DNA of 64,000 bases from Acidimicrobiales bacterium (GCA_041394245.1 JAWKIR010000003.1:620001-684000); one strand, 5' to 3'; positions 6,884 through 15,514 are shown, numbered from the stretch's first letter. Notes: generated from the sequence alone by a model not told the origin. Numbers and translations are program-made.

Positions 6884-7578
6884 GAGCGCACCTCGTCGCC
6901 GATGCCGATCGTGCCGGGCCGGGAGACGACCGCCCCGATCGAGAGCGTCGAGTTCCGCTCGGCGTTGACGGTGCGCAGCACGTCGAGGTCCCGATCGAGG
7001 TCGGGTTGGGGTCGGGTGACGATCACGCAACGGCTGATCGGTTTGGTGACTGTGAGGCGACACGACCCGATCGTGATGTCGGCACCGACGAGGTCGTCCT
7101 CACCCGACCCGTCGACGACGAGATTGGCCCGGAATCGGCGCACGTCCCAGTCGCCGAGCGAGTCTCGACTGACCAGCGACACGCGGCTGCGGGAACTGTC
7201 GTGCCACGCGTCCCCCGGGCCCTGCCAGCTCACCCAGTCCGTGTCGTTCTCGAAGTCGAGCGGGTTCTCGTAGGTCCCGCCCTCGGCGCCGGCGGCCGAG
7301 GCCAGGGTCACGGGGCGGTCGAGCCATTCGGAGAAGTCGTCGCTGGTGCGCAGCTGGTCACCGGATTCGATGGTGACCACGGGAGCGCCGTCGACGATGC
7401 GCGCCGAACCGAACAGGAGCCGGGGTTCGCGCCGGGCGGTCAGCACGTTGCCCGTGGCATCGTCGACCAGACCCCATCCCCGGTCGTGGACGATGCCGGT
7501 CTCGCCGACATCGGCCGACTCGAGTCGTTCGCCGCCGACGGACTTGATGGGATATCGCCAGATCTCCAGAACTCGCAC
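6880..7578 (-). CDS. MOSC-domain protein
   Basis: A 232-residue protein with an N-terminal MOSC beta-barrel (VLEIWRYPIKSVGGERL, to about residue 110) followed by a MOSC domain. The conserved Cys lies in KPISRCVIVT, where it carries persulfide in molybdenum cofactor sulfurases and mARC-type enzymes. Short bacterial MOSC proteins probably bind Moco and transfer sulfur or reduce N-hydroxylated substrates; the substrate here is unknown. The GTG start is supported by a TACCGT -10 six bases upstream. It heads the operon with the lipoprotein and thiolase-like genes. Confidence 0.85.
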   Translation of the reverse strand: MRVLEIWRYPIKSVGGERLESADVGETGIVHDRGWGLVDDATGNVLTARREPRLLFGSARIVDGAPVVTIESGDQLRTSDDFSEWLDRPVTLASAAGAEGGTYENPLDFENDTDWVSWQGPGDAWHDSSRSRVSLVSRDSLGDWDVRRFRANLVVDGSGEDDLVGADITIGSCRLTVTKPISRCVIVTRPQPDLDRDLDVLRTVNAERNSTLSIGAVVSRPGTIGIGDEVRS

Positions 7579-7590
7579 CCGGCGACGGTA
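7579..7590 (-). promoter_or_regulatory. Leaderless -10 element of the MOSC gene
   Basis: TACCGT (7590-7585, minus strand), six bases, then the GTG start. No ribosome-binding site is present. Confidence 0.5.
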
Positions 7591-7612
7591 GCGCCGTCGC
7601 CGGGCGACGTTG

Positions 7613-7644
7613 CCTCGGGTGGGGGCGAGTGCCCCCACCCGAGG
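7613..7644. terminator. Strong hairpin after the thrombospondin-repeat gene
   Basis: A perfect 14-bp GC-rich stem (7613-7626 with 7631-7644) with a GAGT loop lies six bases beyond the stop codon of the 7650-8786 gene. No U-run follows, as is common in actinobacterial terminators. Confidence 0.75.
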
Positions 7645-7649
7645 AGTCC

Positions 7650-8786
7650 TCAGTCCTTCAGGCCTCGCTTGATGGTGGTCATGCCGAGACCCATCATGAT
7701 GAGCGCGAGGGCCGCAGCGATCGCGGGTGCCTCGTCGAAGCCGGTGACCGCCAGCTGTTGGGCGCCCTGGACCTGTGTGGCCACGGTCGTCGTCGGCGCG
7801 GCGGTCGTGGGCGTGGCGGTCGTGGTCACGGCGGCGACGTCACCGTTGTCGTCGCACTCGGTGCCGAAGCCGTCGCCGTCGGCGTCGACCTGGTCCGGGT
7901 TGGCGATGAGCACGCAGTTGTCCACGTCGTCGTTCACGCCGTCGCCATCGTCGTCGTCGTCACATTCGTCGCCGGCACCGTCATCGTCGGTGTCGAGCTG
8001 GTCGGCGTTGGCCGCCGACGGGCAGTTGTCGTCGGCATTGCTCACGCCGTCACCGTCGGTGTCGTCGGCGCAGGCATCGCCGATGCCGTCATCGTCGGTG
8101 TCGAGCTGGTCGGCGTTGGCCGTGTTCGGGCAGTTGTCGTCGGCATTGTCGACCTGGTCGCCGTCGATGTCGGGGTCGCACGCGTTGCCGATGTCGTCAC
8201 CGTCGGTGTCGAGCTGGGTCGGATTGGCCGTGTTGACGCAGTTGTCGGCGTCGTCCTTGATGCCGTCACCGTCGGTGTCGGGAATCGGCGGCACCACGGC
8301 GATCTGGATGGGATCACCGAAGGGTGTGAAGGTCGCATCCAGTGCCGAGATGGTGATCGCGCACGGGTAGTTGCCGGGCCAGACACAGGTGGTGTCGTTG
8401 ATCCCGATACCGGTGTTGATCCACGGATAGTCGATCACGTAGTCGGTGCCGTCGACGGGAGCGTTCACCAGCTTGACGTTGGCGATCTCCGGGAGACCCC
8501 AGCAGTCGTCGGCGCCGCGGGTGGCCTGATCGGCCGCCGGGATCGGCGTCCCATTGGCGAGTGCGTTGCCACACGCGGTGACGGCGAGCAGGGCGGCACC
8601 GTCGTAGCCGCCGGCACCGTCGATGGTCACCCTGATGACGCTGCCACCGACGACGTTGGTCGTACCGGTCGCGCTCACGGTCGGTGCTGCGCTGGCCACC
8701 CCGATGCTCGCAAGGAGCATCGCCGTCACCATCGACAGGGTCACCGCAAGACGAGTCCGGCGTGACCGGACACGATTCGTGTTCAT
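7650..8786 (-). CDS. Cell-wall-anchored thrombospondin type 3 repeat protein
   Basis: A 378-residue exported protein. A signal peptide ending in ASA (about residue 33) precedes an Ig-like domain of some 140 residues. Five to six thrombospondin type 3 calcium-binding repeats follow (about 170-320) with the pattern DTDGDGIKDDADNC and DADGDGFGTEC. A Thr-rich spacer then leads to LAVTG, a hydrophobic helix and KRGLKD. LAxTG is the class E sortase signal of actinobacteria, so the protein is probably covalently attached to peptidoglycan. A GGGGGGAG ribosome-binding site precedes the ATG. Roles in adhesion or calcium-dependent surface structure are plausible. No sortase gene lies in the window. Confidence 0.85.
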   Translation of the reverse strand: MNTNRVRSRRTRLAVTLSMVTAMLLASIGVASAAPTVSATGTTNVVGGSVIRVTIDGAGGYDGAALLAVTACGNALANGTPIPAADQATRGADDCWGLPEIANVKLVNAPVDGTDYVIDYPWINTGIGINDTTCVWPGNYPCAITISALDATFTPFGDPIQIAVVPPIPDTDGDGIKDDADNCVNTANPTQLDTDGDDIGNACDPDIDGDQVDNADDNCPNTANADQLDTDDDGIGDACADDTDGDGVSNADDNCPSAANADQLDTDDDGAGDECDDDDDGDGVNDDVDNCVLIANPDQVDADGDGFGTECDDNGDVAAVTTTATPTTAAPTTTVATQVQGAQQLAVTGFDEAPAIAAALALIMMGLGMTTIKRGLKD

Positions 8787-8918
8787 TGTTCTCCCCCCAA
8801 GGAGTGCAGATCCGGATCATCCGGATCTCATTTCACCACTGGGGAGAGTTTGCTCGCCACATAGAGTGGCTGTCAATGGTGATGTGCACGTCGGTGAGAG
8901 CGGCGTCGTCGGGTCACC

Positions 8919-8930
8919 TACACTCCTGCC
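8919..8930 (+). promoter_or_regulatory. Leaderless -10 element of the cyclase gene
   Basis: TACACT (8919-8924) plus six bases precede the GTG start at 8931. Confidence 0.5.
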
Positions 8931-9731
8931 GTGATCGGTCGTTGGGTGACACACGCCCTCATCTACCTCTCGGCCTGCTCGACGATCTCCCTGGTCTGGG
9001 TGCTGCTGACCGCGGGGACGGTCGACGACCTCAAGGACTACGGCCGGACCCCCGGTGATGCGTTGACCCTGAGCTTCTGGCCCGTCTGGTTCTGGCTCCT
9101 GTGGGGAACGGCCGTCGCCATGCACCTCGCCGTCGTCGTCGGGCGGCTGGTCCCCCGGCGCCGCCGCTCGGGTCCCCGGGGCGCGGTGAAGCGCGCGGGC
9201 AAGCGGCACGTGGTCGCCATGTTCACCGACCTGTCGGGGAGCACCCAGACCAACGAGCGTCTCGGCGACGAGGCGTGGGCGGCGCTCGTCAGGGACCATC
9301 GCCGCACGGTTCGTGAGCTGATGGCGGTCTACGGCGGCAAGGAGGTGAGCACCCAGGGCGACGGGTTCTTCGTCCGGTTCCACGATCCGGGATCCGCTCT
9401 CGAATGCGCGACCGCGTTGCAACTGCGCTGCCGTGACGAACGCGCCAAGGGCGCACCCCTGCCTCCGGTGCGCATCGGCATCCACCAGGGGAAGGCCGTC
9501 CACGGCGACGACGACGTGCTCGGTCAGGTCGTCAACACCGCCGCCCGGCTGCTCGAGGTCGCCGCACCCGACGAGATCGTGGTCACCGAACCGGTCGCCG
9601 ACGGCGCCGACCCGGCGATCCTGGTGGATCGCGGCCTCGTGACGCTGAAGGGGATCGCGCAGCCGCGGCATCTGCTCTCGGTGCGGTGGGACATCGATGC
9701 CTCGCCGGACACCGCCCGGCGCGACGAATGA
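8931..9731 (+). CDS. Membrane-bound class III adenylate/guanylate cyclase
   Basis: A 266-residue protein with two transmembrane helices (about 8-28 and 49-71) and a cytoplasmic class III cyclase domain (about 92-255). Metal-binding Asp residues are D100 (MFTDLSGST) and D144 (TQGDGFFVRF). The transition-state Asn and Arg are N202 and R206 (VVNTAARLLE). The usual base-recognition Lys before the GDG motif is Ser (VSTQGDG), so ATP versus GTP preference cannot be predicted. The short extracellular loop suggests little ligand sensing. The YchJ-like gene overlaps its stop codon, implying a shared transcript. Confidence 0.88.
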   Translation: MIGRWVTHALIYLSACSTISLVWVLLTAGTVDDLKDYGRTPGDALTLSFWPVWFWLLWGTAVAMHLAVVVGRLVPRRRRSGPRGAVKRAGKRHVVAMFTDLSGSTQTNERLGDEAWAALVRDHRRTVRELMAVYGGKEVSTQGDGFFVRFHDPGSALECATALQLRCRDERAKGAPLPPVRIGIHQGKAVHGDDDVLGQVVNTAARLLEVAAPDEIVVTEPVADGADPAILVDRGLVTLKGIAQPRHLLSVRWDIDASPDTARRDE

Positions 9732-10138
9732 CCACGTCGACCGACGGGCCGATGTGTCCGTGTGGAAGCGGTCGTTCGTTCGCCGAATGCTGCGGTCCGG
9801 TGCTCGATGGCTCCCGTCCGGCAGCGACCGCCGAAGCGTTGATGCGATCCCGCTTCACGGCGTTCGCGGTCGGCGACGTCGACCATCTCGAAAGGTCGTG
9901 GGCGCCCGAGACTCGACCGTCGGAGATCCGCGTCGACCCGGCCCGGCGGTGGACGCGCCTCGAGATCCTGTCGGTGGTCGACGGTCGCGAGTTGGCGGCG
10001 ACCGGCGTGGTCGAGTTCCGCGCGCACTACGACGTCGATGGCGTCACGGGTCGACTGCACGAGCGGAGTACCTTCCGTCGCGAGCACGGACGCTGGGTCT
10101 ATGTCGCCGGGGCACTCGACGGAGCCGCCGGCGACTGA
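9728..10138 (+). CDS. YchJ-family (UPF0225) SEC-C motif protein
   Basis: A 136-residue protein with an N-terminal SEC-C-type zinc motif (MCPCGSGRSFAECCGPVLDG) followed by an NTF2-like fold (ALMRSRFTAFAVGDVDHLERSW ... WTRLEILSV, VVEFRAHY, HERSTFRREHGRWVYVAG). This is the typical length and layout of the UPF0225/YchJ family, whose biochemical role is unresolved. The ATG overlaps the cyclase stop (ATGA). The pairing with a cyclase is operonic here, but no functional link is established. Confidence 0.85.
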   Translation: MTTSTDGPMCPCGSGRSFAECCGPVLDGSRPAATAEALMRSRFTAFAVGDVDHLERSWAPETRPSEIRVDPARRWTRLEILSVVDGRELAATGVVEFRAHYDVDGVTGRLHERSTFRREHGRWVYVAGALDGAAGD

Positions 10139-10146
10139 CGTGACGG

Positions 10147-10548
10147 TCAGGCGACGGTGTCGACCAGCGGGCCGAGCAGGTCGCGGATCGAGGTGATGCC
10201 GAGGGCACCATCGGCGCGGCGCACCAGGAGGTGCCGCACACCGGCCGTCCGCATCGTCTCGGCCGCATCGGCGATCGTCGTGGTCGATGCCACCTCGATC
10301 ACGTCGCGGGTCATCACGTCGACGGCCCATGCGTCGACGTCGAACGCGATCGCGTGCACGATGTCGCGCTCGGTGAGGATCGCCACCTCACCGTTGTGAT
10401 CCTCGATCACCAGGGCACCGACGTCGTTGCGCGACATGTGCCGGGCCAGGGTCTCGAGATCGGCGGACGGGCTCGCCGTCTCCATGTCGAATGCCGTCAC
10501 TGCGGCCACGGGACTCAGGGCGTCGATCTTGCTCGCGTGCTCTGACAT
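10147..10548 (-). CDS. CBS-pair protein
   Basis: A 133-residue protein made of two CBS domains (about 15-65 and 75-130), with AHMSRNDVGALVIEDHNGEVAILTERDI and VMTRDVIEVASTTTIADAAETMRTAGVRHLLV segments. Free-standing CBS pairs bind adenosyl ligands (AMP, ATP, SAM) and act as energy sensors on partner proteins. No partner is evident. The gene is monocistronic, with a leaderless promoter, and converges with the YchJ-like gene. Free CBS proteins also occur in the mycobacterial dormancy regulon, but no DevR box was seen here. Confidence 0.85.
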   Translation of the reverse strand: MSEHASKIDALSPVAAVTAFDMETASPSADLETLARHMSRNDVGALVIEDHNGEVAILTERDIVHAIAFDVDAWAVDVMTRDVIEVASTTTIADAAETMRTAGVRHLLVRRADGALGITSIRDLLGPLVDTVA

Positions 10549-10560
10549 GAGGCGACACTA
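10549..10560 (-). promoter_or_regulatory. Leaderless -10 element of the CBS-pair gene
   Basis: TAGTGT (10560-10555, minus strand), six bases, then ATG. Confidence 0.5.
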
Positions 10561-10660
10561 GGACCGGCGCGCCCCGCCGTGGGAGGGTCGTAGGTCCTGT
10601 CCCGCCAAAGGGTGCGTCGCGCTACGGTCGCGCCGGCCGACGACGAAGGACACGCGCCGT

Positions 10661-12358
10661 ATGGAGACCACCAGCGAGGAATGGGACGCGATCGTCGTCG
10701 GCTCCGGACCAGGGGGGCTCACCACGGCCGCCTGTCTGGGGTCCAGCGGCCGGCGGGTCCTCGTGCTCGAACGCCACGACGTCGCCGGCGGTAACACCCA
10801 GGTTTTCCGGCGCCACCACGGCGACGACTGGTACGAGTTCGATGTCGGCGTCCACTACATCGGCGAATGCGGACCGGGCGGCCTGTTCACCAACATCTTC
10901 CACGCGCTGGGCGTCGGTGATCGGATGCGCTTCCGTCAGCTCGACCCCGACGGGTTCGACACGCTGCACTTCCCCGACTTCGAGTTCCGCGTCCCGGCCG
11001 GGTGGGAGGAGTACGAGCGGCGCCTGATCGAGCGGTTCCCGGCCGACCGGGCCGGCATCGAGCGCGCCATGCACGTCCTGCGGACCGTGGCGGAGGAGAG
11101 CCGCCTGATGTTCGGCGAGGACCGCGAGACGTTCGACCGGTGGGCGTTCCGCCCCCTTTCGGAGCTCTTCGAGGAAGCGGAGCTGTCGCAGGAGGCGTGC
11201 GCCGTGCTCGATCACTGGTCGGGTCTCTATGCCGGCGGTCCCAAGCAGAGCGCGGTGATCATGCACGCCCGGATGATCGGCCACTACATGGGCGGCGCCT
11301 ACTACCCCGAGGGCGGTGGGCAGATGATCGCGGCCCGTCTGGTCCAGGCGGTCGAGGCGACCGGGGGTGAGGTGCGAACGCTGTCGCCGGTGCGCCGGAT
11401 CGTCGTCGACGACGGTGTCGCCACCGGGGTGGTGCTCGACAACGGCGACGTGCTCCGGGCGCCGATCATCGTGGGCAACGGCGACTATCGCCGCATGGTG
11501 ACCGATCTCGTCGGGCCCGAACATCTCGCCCCGGCCACCACCGCGTGGGCCGAGGAAGCGCAGATGACGCTCGGGCTGGTCTGTGTCTACGTCGTGGTCG
11601 ACAAGGAGATGGACGGACCCAACACGAACTACTTCGTGTTCCCCGACTATCGCACCGACGAGCTCTACGAGACCCTCGACGGTGGTGAGTTGCCCGACGG
11701 CGACGTTCCCTTCGCCTACGTGGCCATGGCCTCCCGGAAGGACCCGGGCAATCTCGAGCTGTGCCCACCCGGTCAGACCAACTTCCAGATCATGACCCTC
11801 GCCCCCCGGGGCTACGACTACTGGGGCGTCGATGAAGGGCCGGCCGCCGGCGGTGCGTACCGGCGGAACGAGACCTATCGGGCCCGCAAGCAGGAGCTGA
11901 CCGACCTGCTGCTCGACGCGGCCGAGAAGGTCCTCGGGCCGTTCCGCGACGAGATCGTCCATTGTGAAATGGCGACGACGCTCAGCCACGAGCGCTACAC
12001 CCACAGTTCGGGCGGCACGAGTTATGGCTACATGCACTCGCCCGAGCAGAGCGGCGTGAACCGGCCCCAGTACCGCACCGAGATCGACGGCCTCTGGGTG
12101 GTCGGGGCCAACACCGCCGGCGGCCACGGGATCGCCGGCGCCATGAGCGGCGGCGTGTTCTGCGCGAGCGACATCCTCGGCCGCCCGCTCATCGCCGAGA
12201 TGTTCCTCGGCGAGCAGCTGATCGACCCGGCGACGATCCCCGCCGATCCCGATGGGTTCGACCCGCTCGAGTACTGCCGGGGCGAGAAGCTGCGGGCCCG
12301 CCGTGCCGATGTCGCCGCCGCCCAGCGCGAGAAGCGGCTGACGCGTCACCGGCGCTGA
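10661..12358 (+). CDS. Retinol-saturase/CrtI-like FAD-dependent oxidoreductase
   Basis: A 565-residue flavoprotein. The N-terminal dinucleotide-binding motif is VVGSGPGGLTTAACLGSSGRR, followed by ERHDVAGGNTQVF. The C-terminal FAD-binding segment reads IDGLWVVGANTAGGHGIAGAMSGG. Length and the GVHYIGECGPGG region match the all-trans-retinol 13,14-reductase / carotenoid isomerase branch of the phytoene desaturase superfamily. It may saturate or isomerise a polyene, but no carotenoid synthesis genes adjoin; a GGPP synthase gene lies about 19 kb away. A GAAGGA ribosome-binding site and an upstream TACGGT (10622-10627) suggest a leadered transcript. Confidence 0.82.
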   Translation: METTSEEWDAIVVGSGPGGLTTAACLGSSGRRVLVLERHDVAGGNTQVFRRHHGDDWYEFDVGVHYIGECGPGGLFTNIFHALGVGDRMRFRQLDPDGFDTLHFPDFEFRVPAGWEEYERRLIERFPADRAGIERAMHVLRTVAEESRLMFGEDRETFDRWAFRPLSELFEEAELSQEACAVLDHWSGLYAGGPKQSAVIMHARMIGHYMGGAYYPEGGGQMIAARLVQAVEATGGEVRTLSPVRRIVVDDGVATGVVLDNGDVLRAPIIVGNGDYRRMVTDLVGPEHLAPATTAWAEEAQMTLGLVCVYVVVDKEMDGPNTNYFVFPDYRTDELYETLDGGELPDGDVPFAYVAMASRKDPGNLELCPPGQTNFQIMTLAPRGYDYWGVDEGPAAGGAYRRNETYRARKQELTDLLLDAAEKVLGPFRDEIVHCEMATTLSHERYTHSSGGTSYGYMHSPEQSGVNRPQYRTEIDGLWVVGANTAGGHGIAGAMSGGVFCASDILGRPLIAEMFLGEQLIDPATIPADPDGFDPLEYCRGEKLRARRADVAAAQREKRLTRHRR

Positions 12359-12399
12359 CGTGTCCGGCGGAGGACCGCGGCGACGTGGCAGGGTCTGGC

Positions 12400-12882
12400 A
12401 TGGATCGACTCGATGTCATCGGACCCGCCTTCCTCGAGATGGCGCATCGCATCGTGTGGTGCACGGTCGCCACCGCTGACCCGGGGGGCGGCCCCCGCAC
12501 CAGGATCCTGCACCCGATCTGGGAGTGGGACGGCGAACGGCTCACCGGCTGGGTCGCCACCGGGCCGACCCCGGTCAAGACTCGTGGCCTGGCGGCCGAT
12601 CGGCGCGTCTCGTTGACGTACTGGGACCCGACCCAGGACACCTGCACGGCCGAGTGCCATGCCGAGTGGATCGCCGACGAGGAACGCGAGGCGCTGTGGC
12701 GCCGGTTCGCCGACGGGCCCGACCCCGTCGGCTACGACCCGGCCATCATCCCGCCGTGGGCCGACGGCCCCGGCTCGCCGGCATTCTCCGGCTGGAAGCT
12801 CGATCCGTACCGTCTGCGGGTGATGCCCGGGTCGGCGATGCTCGACGGTCAGGGTCTCCTGGTGTGGCGGAGCAACGACTGA
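12400..12882 (+). CDS. Pyridoxamine 5'-phosphate oxidase-like protein
   Basis: A 160-residue split-barrel flavin-type protein: ATADPGGGPRTRILHPIWEWD, GWVATGPTPVKTRGL, RRVSLTYWDPTQDTCTAECHAEW and a C-terminal FSGWKLDPYRLRVMPG. This subgroup occurs widely in actinobacteria as uncharacterised FMN- or F420-dependent enzymes. The ATG was chosen over a GTG 15 bases upstream; no strong ribosome-binding site decides between them. It follows the retinol-saturase-like gene by about 40 bp on the same strand and may share its transcript. Confidence 0.8.
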   Translation: MDRLDVIGPAFLEMAHRIVWCTVATADPGGGPRTRILHPIWEWDGERLTGWVATGPTPVKTRGLAADRRVSLTYWDPTQDTCTAECHAEWIADEEREALWRRFADGPDPVGYDPAIIPPWADGPGSPAFSGWKLDPYRLRVMPGSAMLDGQGLLVWRSND

Positions 12883-12934
12883 ACGGGACGTTCGGCACTG
12901 AGCCCCAGGCCCGCGCGGGCAGACCATCGCCACC

Positions 12935-14344
12935 ATGAGCAACCGGCCGACATCGCCCACCCTGCAGTTCCTCGGAGCGACCGGCACCGTGACCGGCAGC
13001 CGGTTCCTGGTCGACGCGCCCGACCGGCGCATCCTGGTCGACTGCGGTCTCTTCCAGGGCCTGAAGGCCGATCGGCTCCGCAACTGGGGCCCGTTCCCGG
13101 TCGACCGCGCGACGATCGACGAGGTGGTCATCACCCACGCCCACATCGACCACAGCGGCTATCTCCCGCGGCTCGTGAGCTACGGGTTCCACGGCCGGGT
13201 GACATGTACCGCCGAGAGCGCGGCGTTGATCGAGATCCTCCTGCGTGACAGCGGACGGCTCCAGGAGGAGCAGGCCGCCTACGCGAACCGCGTCGGTTCC
13301 AGCAAACACGACCCCGCGCTTCCCCTCTACACCCAGGCCGACGCCGAGGCCGCGTGCGAGCTCCTGTCGCCGGTGCCGATGGGCTCGACGGTGGCCCTCG
13401 GCGAGCACGCCGAATGCACCCTCGACCCGGCCGGTCACATCCTCGGCTCCTCGACGGTGCATCTCTCGTTGCACGCGGCCGATGGGCAGGTGACGCGCCT
13501 GCGCTTCAGCGGCGACCTCGGACGACCGGATCATCCGCTGCTACGCCCTCCGGCGCCGGTCGGGGCCGCCGACGTCATCATCGTCGAGTCGACCTACGGC
13601 GACCGTGCACATCCCGACGACGAGGGCGAGATCGCCCGGTTCGCGGAAGTGATCCGCAACACCGCCGGCCGCGGCGGCACCATCGTGATCCCGGCGTTCG
13701 CCGTTGATCGCACCGAGGTGGTGCTGCACGCGTTGGAGAAGCTCGAGACCGCCGGCGAGATCCCCGATCTGCCGATCTTCGTCGACAGCCCGATGGCGCT
13801 GTCCGTGCTCGACGTCTATCGCGAGGCGATCGAGTCCGGCTCGCTCGAACTGCGCCCGGGGGTCGAGGCGCTGGGCGCATTCGACACGGGCCGCATCACG
13901 GAGTGTCGGAGCACGCAGGAATCGAAGGCACTTGCCGAGCTCACCTACCCGTCGATCATCATCTCGGCCTCCGGGATGGCATCGGGGGGTCGGGTGCTGC
14001 ACCACCTGGCCCGGCTCCTGCCCGACCGCCGCAACGCCGTCGTGCTCACGGGCTTCCAGGCCGAGGGCACCCGCGGCGATCGGCTCGAACGCGGTGAACG
14101 GGCGATCAAGATCTTCGGCCGGTATGTGCCGGTTCGGGCCGAGGTCGAGGTGCTCGACGGCTTCTCGGTCCATGCCGACGCCGACGAACTCATCGACTGG
14201 CTGGGCACCGCCGAGTCGGAACCGGACTGCTGCTATGTGGTCCACGGGTCGACGTCGGCGAGCGCAGCGCTCGTGGAGCGGATCTCGTCGGAACTCGACT
14301 GGGTCGCCGTCGCGCCGAAGCCCCTCGAGAAGGTGATTCTCTGA
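12935..14344 (+). CDS. Beta-CASP metallo-beta-lactamase RNA-processing nuclease
   Basis: A 469-residue protein with an MBL fold and inserted beta-CASP domain. Zinc ligands appear in THAHIDHSG (motif 2), DPAGHILGSS (motif 3) and FSGDLGR (motif 4). Beta-CASP motifs include ESTYGDR, IPAFAVDRTE, IFVDSPMA, SASGMASGGRVLHHL and the final FSVHADADEL. Proteins of this type are related to bacterial CPSF73/YsH1-like and RNase J-like nucleases that cut RNA 3' ends. The exact substrate is unknown. It starts 52 bp after the flavin-binding gene without a clear ribosome-binding site. Confidence 0.9.
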   Translation: MSNRPTSPTLQFLGATGTVTGSRFLVDAPDRRILVDCGLFQGLKADRLRNWGPFPVDRATIDEVVITHAHIDHSGYLPRLVSYGFHGRVTCTAESAALIEILLRDSGRLQEEQAAYANRVGSSKHDPALPLYTQADAEAACELLSPVPMGSTVALGEHAECTLDPAGHILGSSTVHLSLHAADGQVTRLRFSGDLGRPDHPLLRPPAPVGAADVIIVESTYGDRAHPDDEGEIARFAEVIRNTAGRGGTIVIPAFAVDRTEVVLHALEKLETAGEIPDLPIFVDSPMALSVLDVYREAIESGSLELRPGVEALGAFDTGRITECRSTQESKALAELTYPSIIISASGMASGGRVLHHLARLLPDRRNAVVLTGFQAEGTRGDRLERGERAIKIFGRYVPVRAEVEVLDGFSVHADADELIDWLGTAESEPDCCYVVHGSTSASAALVERISSELDWVAVAPKPLEKVIL

Positions 14345-14365
14345 GCCGGCGGATGTCGGAACCAC

Positions 14366-14620
14366 TCAGCGTCGGAAGCGCCGTTGCTGACTGTCGCTGT
14401 GGGTTGTGCGCACCCACGGCTGGTCACGGTCTCCCGCGACGTCGTCCAGCTGCGGGTCGTCGACGTTCGGCGCGGCCTTGCGGTGGCGGTGGCCGGGGGC
14501 ATGGACGGGGTCGGGACGGGACCGTCGCCGGAATCGCTTCCATGCAGCCCCGGCCGCTGCGGCGCCCGCACTGATGACGATGACTGGCCGAGGGATCGAT
14601 GATGGTTTCCATGTGGCCAT
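14366..14620 (-). CDS. Possible small membrane protein
   Basis: An 84-residue reading frame in the 352-base gap between the beta-CASP nuclease gene and the gene at 14697. It has a hydrophobic helix (IPRPVIVISAGAAAAGAAW) followed by a basic stretch (KRFRRRSRP) and a polar tail. A GGCGGA lies about nine bases before the ATG. The topology is that of a small anchored protein, but no family is recognised and the gap also reads in other frames. Nothing else was seen in this gap. Confidence 0.35.
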   Translation of the reverse strand: MATWKPSSIPRPVIVISAGAAAAGAAWKRFRRRSRPDPVHAPGHRHRKAAPNVDDPQLDDVAGDRDQPWVRTTHSDSQQRRFRR

Positions 14621-14696
14621 GGCTGCATCATCCGCCGTGATGGCCATCGGGACGAGGGTCGAACGTCCCACCGCGGTCGGGGCGTGATCCGACGGT

Positions 14697-15413
14697 TCAG
14701 GCCGTCAGCGAACGAGCCAGCAGATCCACGGGAATGAAGTCGACCCGACTGCGGGTCCAGGGCTGACCCGACTCCGGGTCGTAGTCCGGCGGGAGTCGGA
14801 TGCCGTCGGGCACGGCGGCATCCAGTCCGGCGGCGGTGGCCGTGAGCACACACCGTCGCGCGTGGTCGGCGTGACCGATCACGCCGGCGAACCCGATGCC
14901 GACACCGGCCTCGCGTGCCAGGCGCAGTCCCTTGTCGATCACGCCGGCGGTGCTCAGGTAGACGATCGAGCCGTCGCTCGCCTGGTCGGGTTCGACCGAG
15001 ATGGCATCGGTGATCCCGAGATCGTGCAGCACCCGGGCAACTTCCCACTGGGCGACGACCGGCACCGGATGGTCGGCCACGAATGCCGCAGCAGCGTGGG
15101 CCAGCGCTTCGTTCACCGGCCCCGGTTCCAGCTCGGTCATCGGGGGGATCTCGCCGGCTTGGATGGGCGCACGGTGCGTAGCGAGGCGGTAGCCGAAGGC
15201 CAGAACCCACAAGCTGTCGACCCGATCGGCAACGATGCGGGGCGCGCGGTACGAGAGAAGATCCGAGCCGGCGATGTCGCCGCCGGTCCGCTCGACGAGC
15301 CGGTCGATGGTGTCGTCGGCGATCGCGGCGGTGATCCTGGCCGCGATGTCGGCATCTCCGAACTCGTCGCCGAGTCGGTGCTGCAACGCCCGGCGGGATC
15401 GGTCGTCAGTCAC
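14697..15413 (-). CDS. Hypothetical protein, weak DUF218/YdcF resemblance
   Basis: A 238-residue protein starting at a GTG. The central and C-terminal part (VPVVAQWEVARVLHDLG, SDGSIVYLSTAGVIDKGL, GFAGVIGHADHARRCVLTA) recalls the DUF218 (YdcF-like) pattern in which a VTS-H-x-x-R segment follows a Rossmann-like core. The N-terminal third is helical and acidic. There is no signal peptide or membrane helix. tRNA-Ala lies just upstream on the same strand. Function unknown; the family link is tentative. Confidence 0.65.
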   Translation of the reverse strand: MTDDRSRRALQHRLGDEFGDADIAARITAAIADDTIDRLVERTGGDIAGSDLLSYRAPRIVADRVDSLWVLAFGYRLATHRAPIQAGEIPPMTELEPGPVNEALAHAAAAFVADHPVPVVAQWEVARVLHDLGITDAISVEPDQASDGSIVYLSTAGVIDKGLRLAREAGVGIGFAGVIGHADHARRCVLTATAAGLDAAVPDGIRLPPDYDPESGQPWTRSRVDFIPVDLLARSLTA

Positions 15414-15440
15414 GTCGGCGAACCTCGCGGGCGAATGTGG

Positions 15441-15514
15441 TGGAGCTGATGGGAATCGAACCCACGACCCCCTGCTTGCAAAGCAGGTGCTCTAGCCAAC
15501 TGAGCTACAGCCCC
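15441..15514 (-). tRNA. tRNA-Ala (anticodon TGC)
   Basis: The minus strand folds as a 74-nt cloverleaf: acceptor GGGGCTG pairs with CAGCTCC, the D arm reads TAGCTCAGTTGGCTAGAGCA, the anticodon arm is CTGCTTTGCAAGCAG with anticodon TGC, and the T arm contains GGTTCGAATCC. The CCA end is not encoded. Confidence 0.96.

Noticed and set aside
7850..8280. Periodic DNA repeats as a minisatellite or CRISPR
   Set aside because: The periodicity follows the thrombospondin type 3 protein repeats (Asp/Gly/Asn-Cys) in frame; units vary in sequence and there are no spacers.
10147..10560. CBS-pair gene as a member of the DevR-like regulon
   Set aside because: Free CBS proteins are dormancy-regulon members in mycobacteria, but no GGGAC-N4-GTCCC-like site was seen upstream of 10548.
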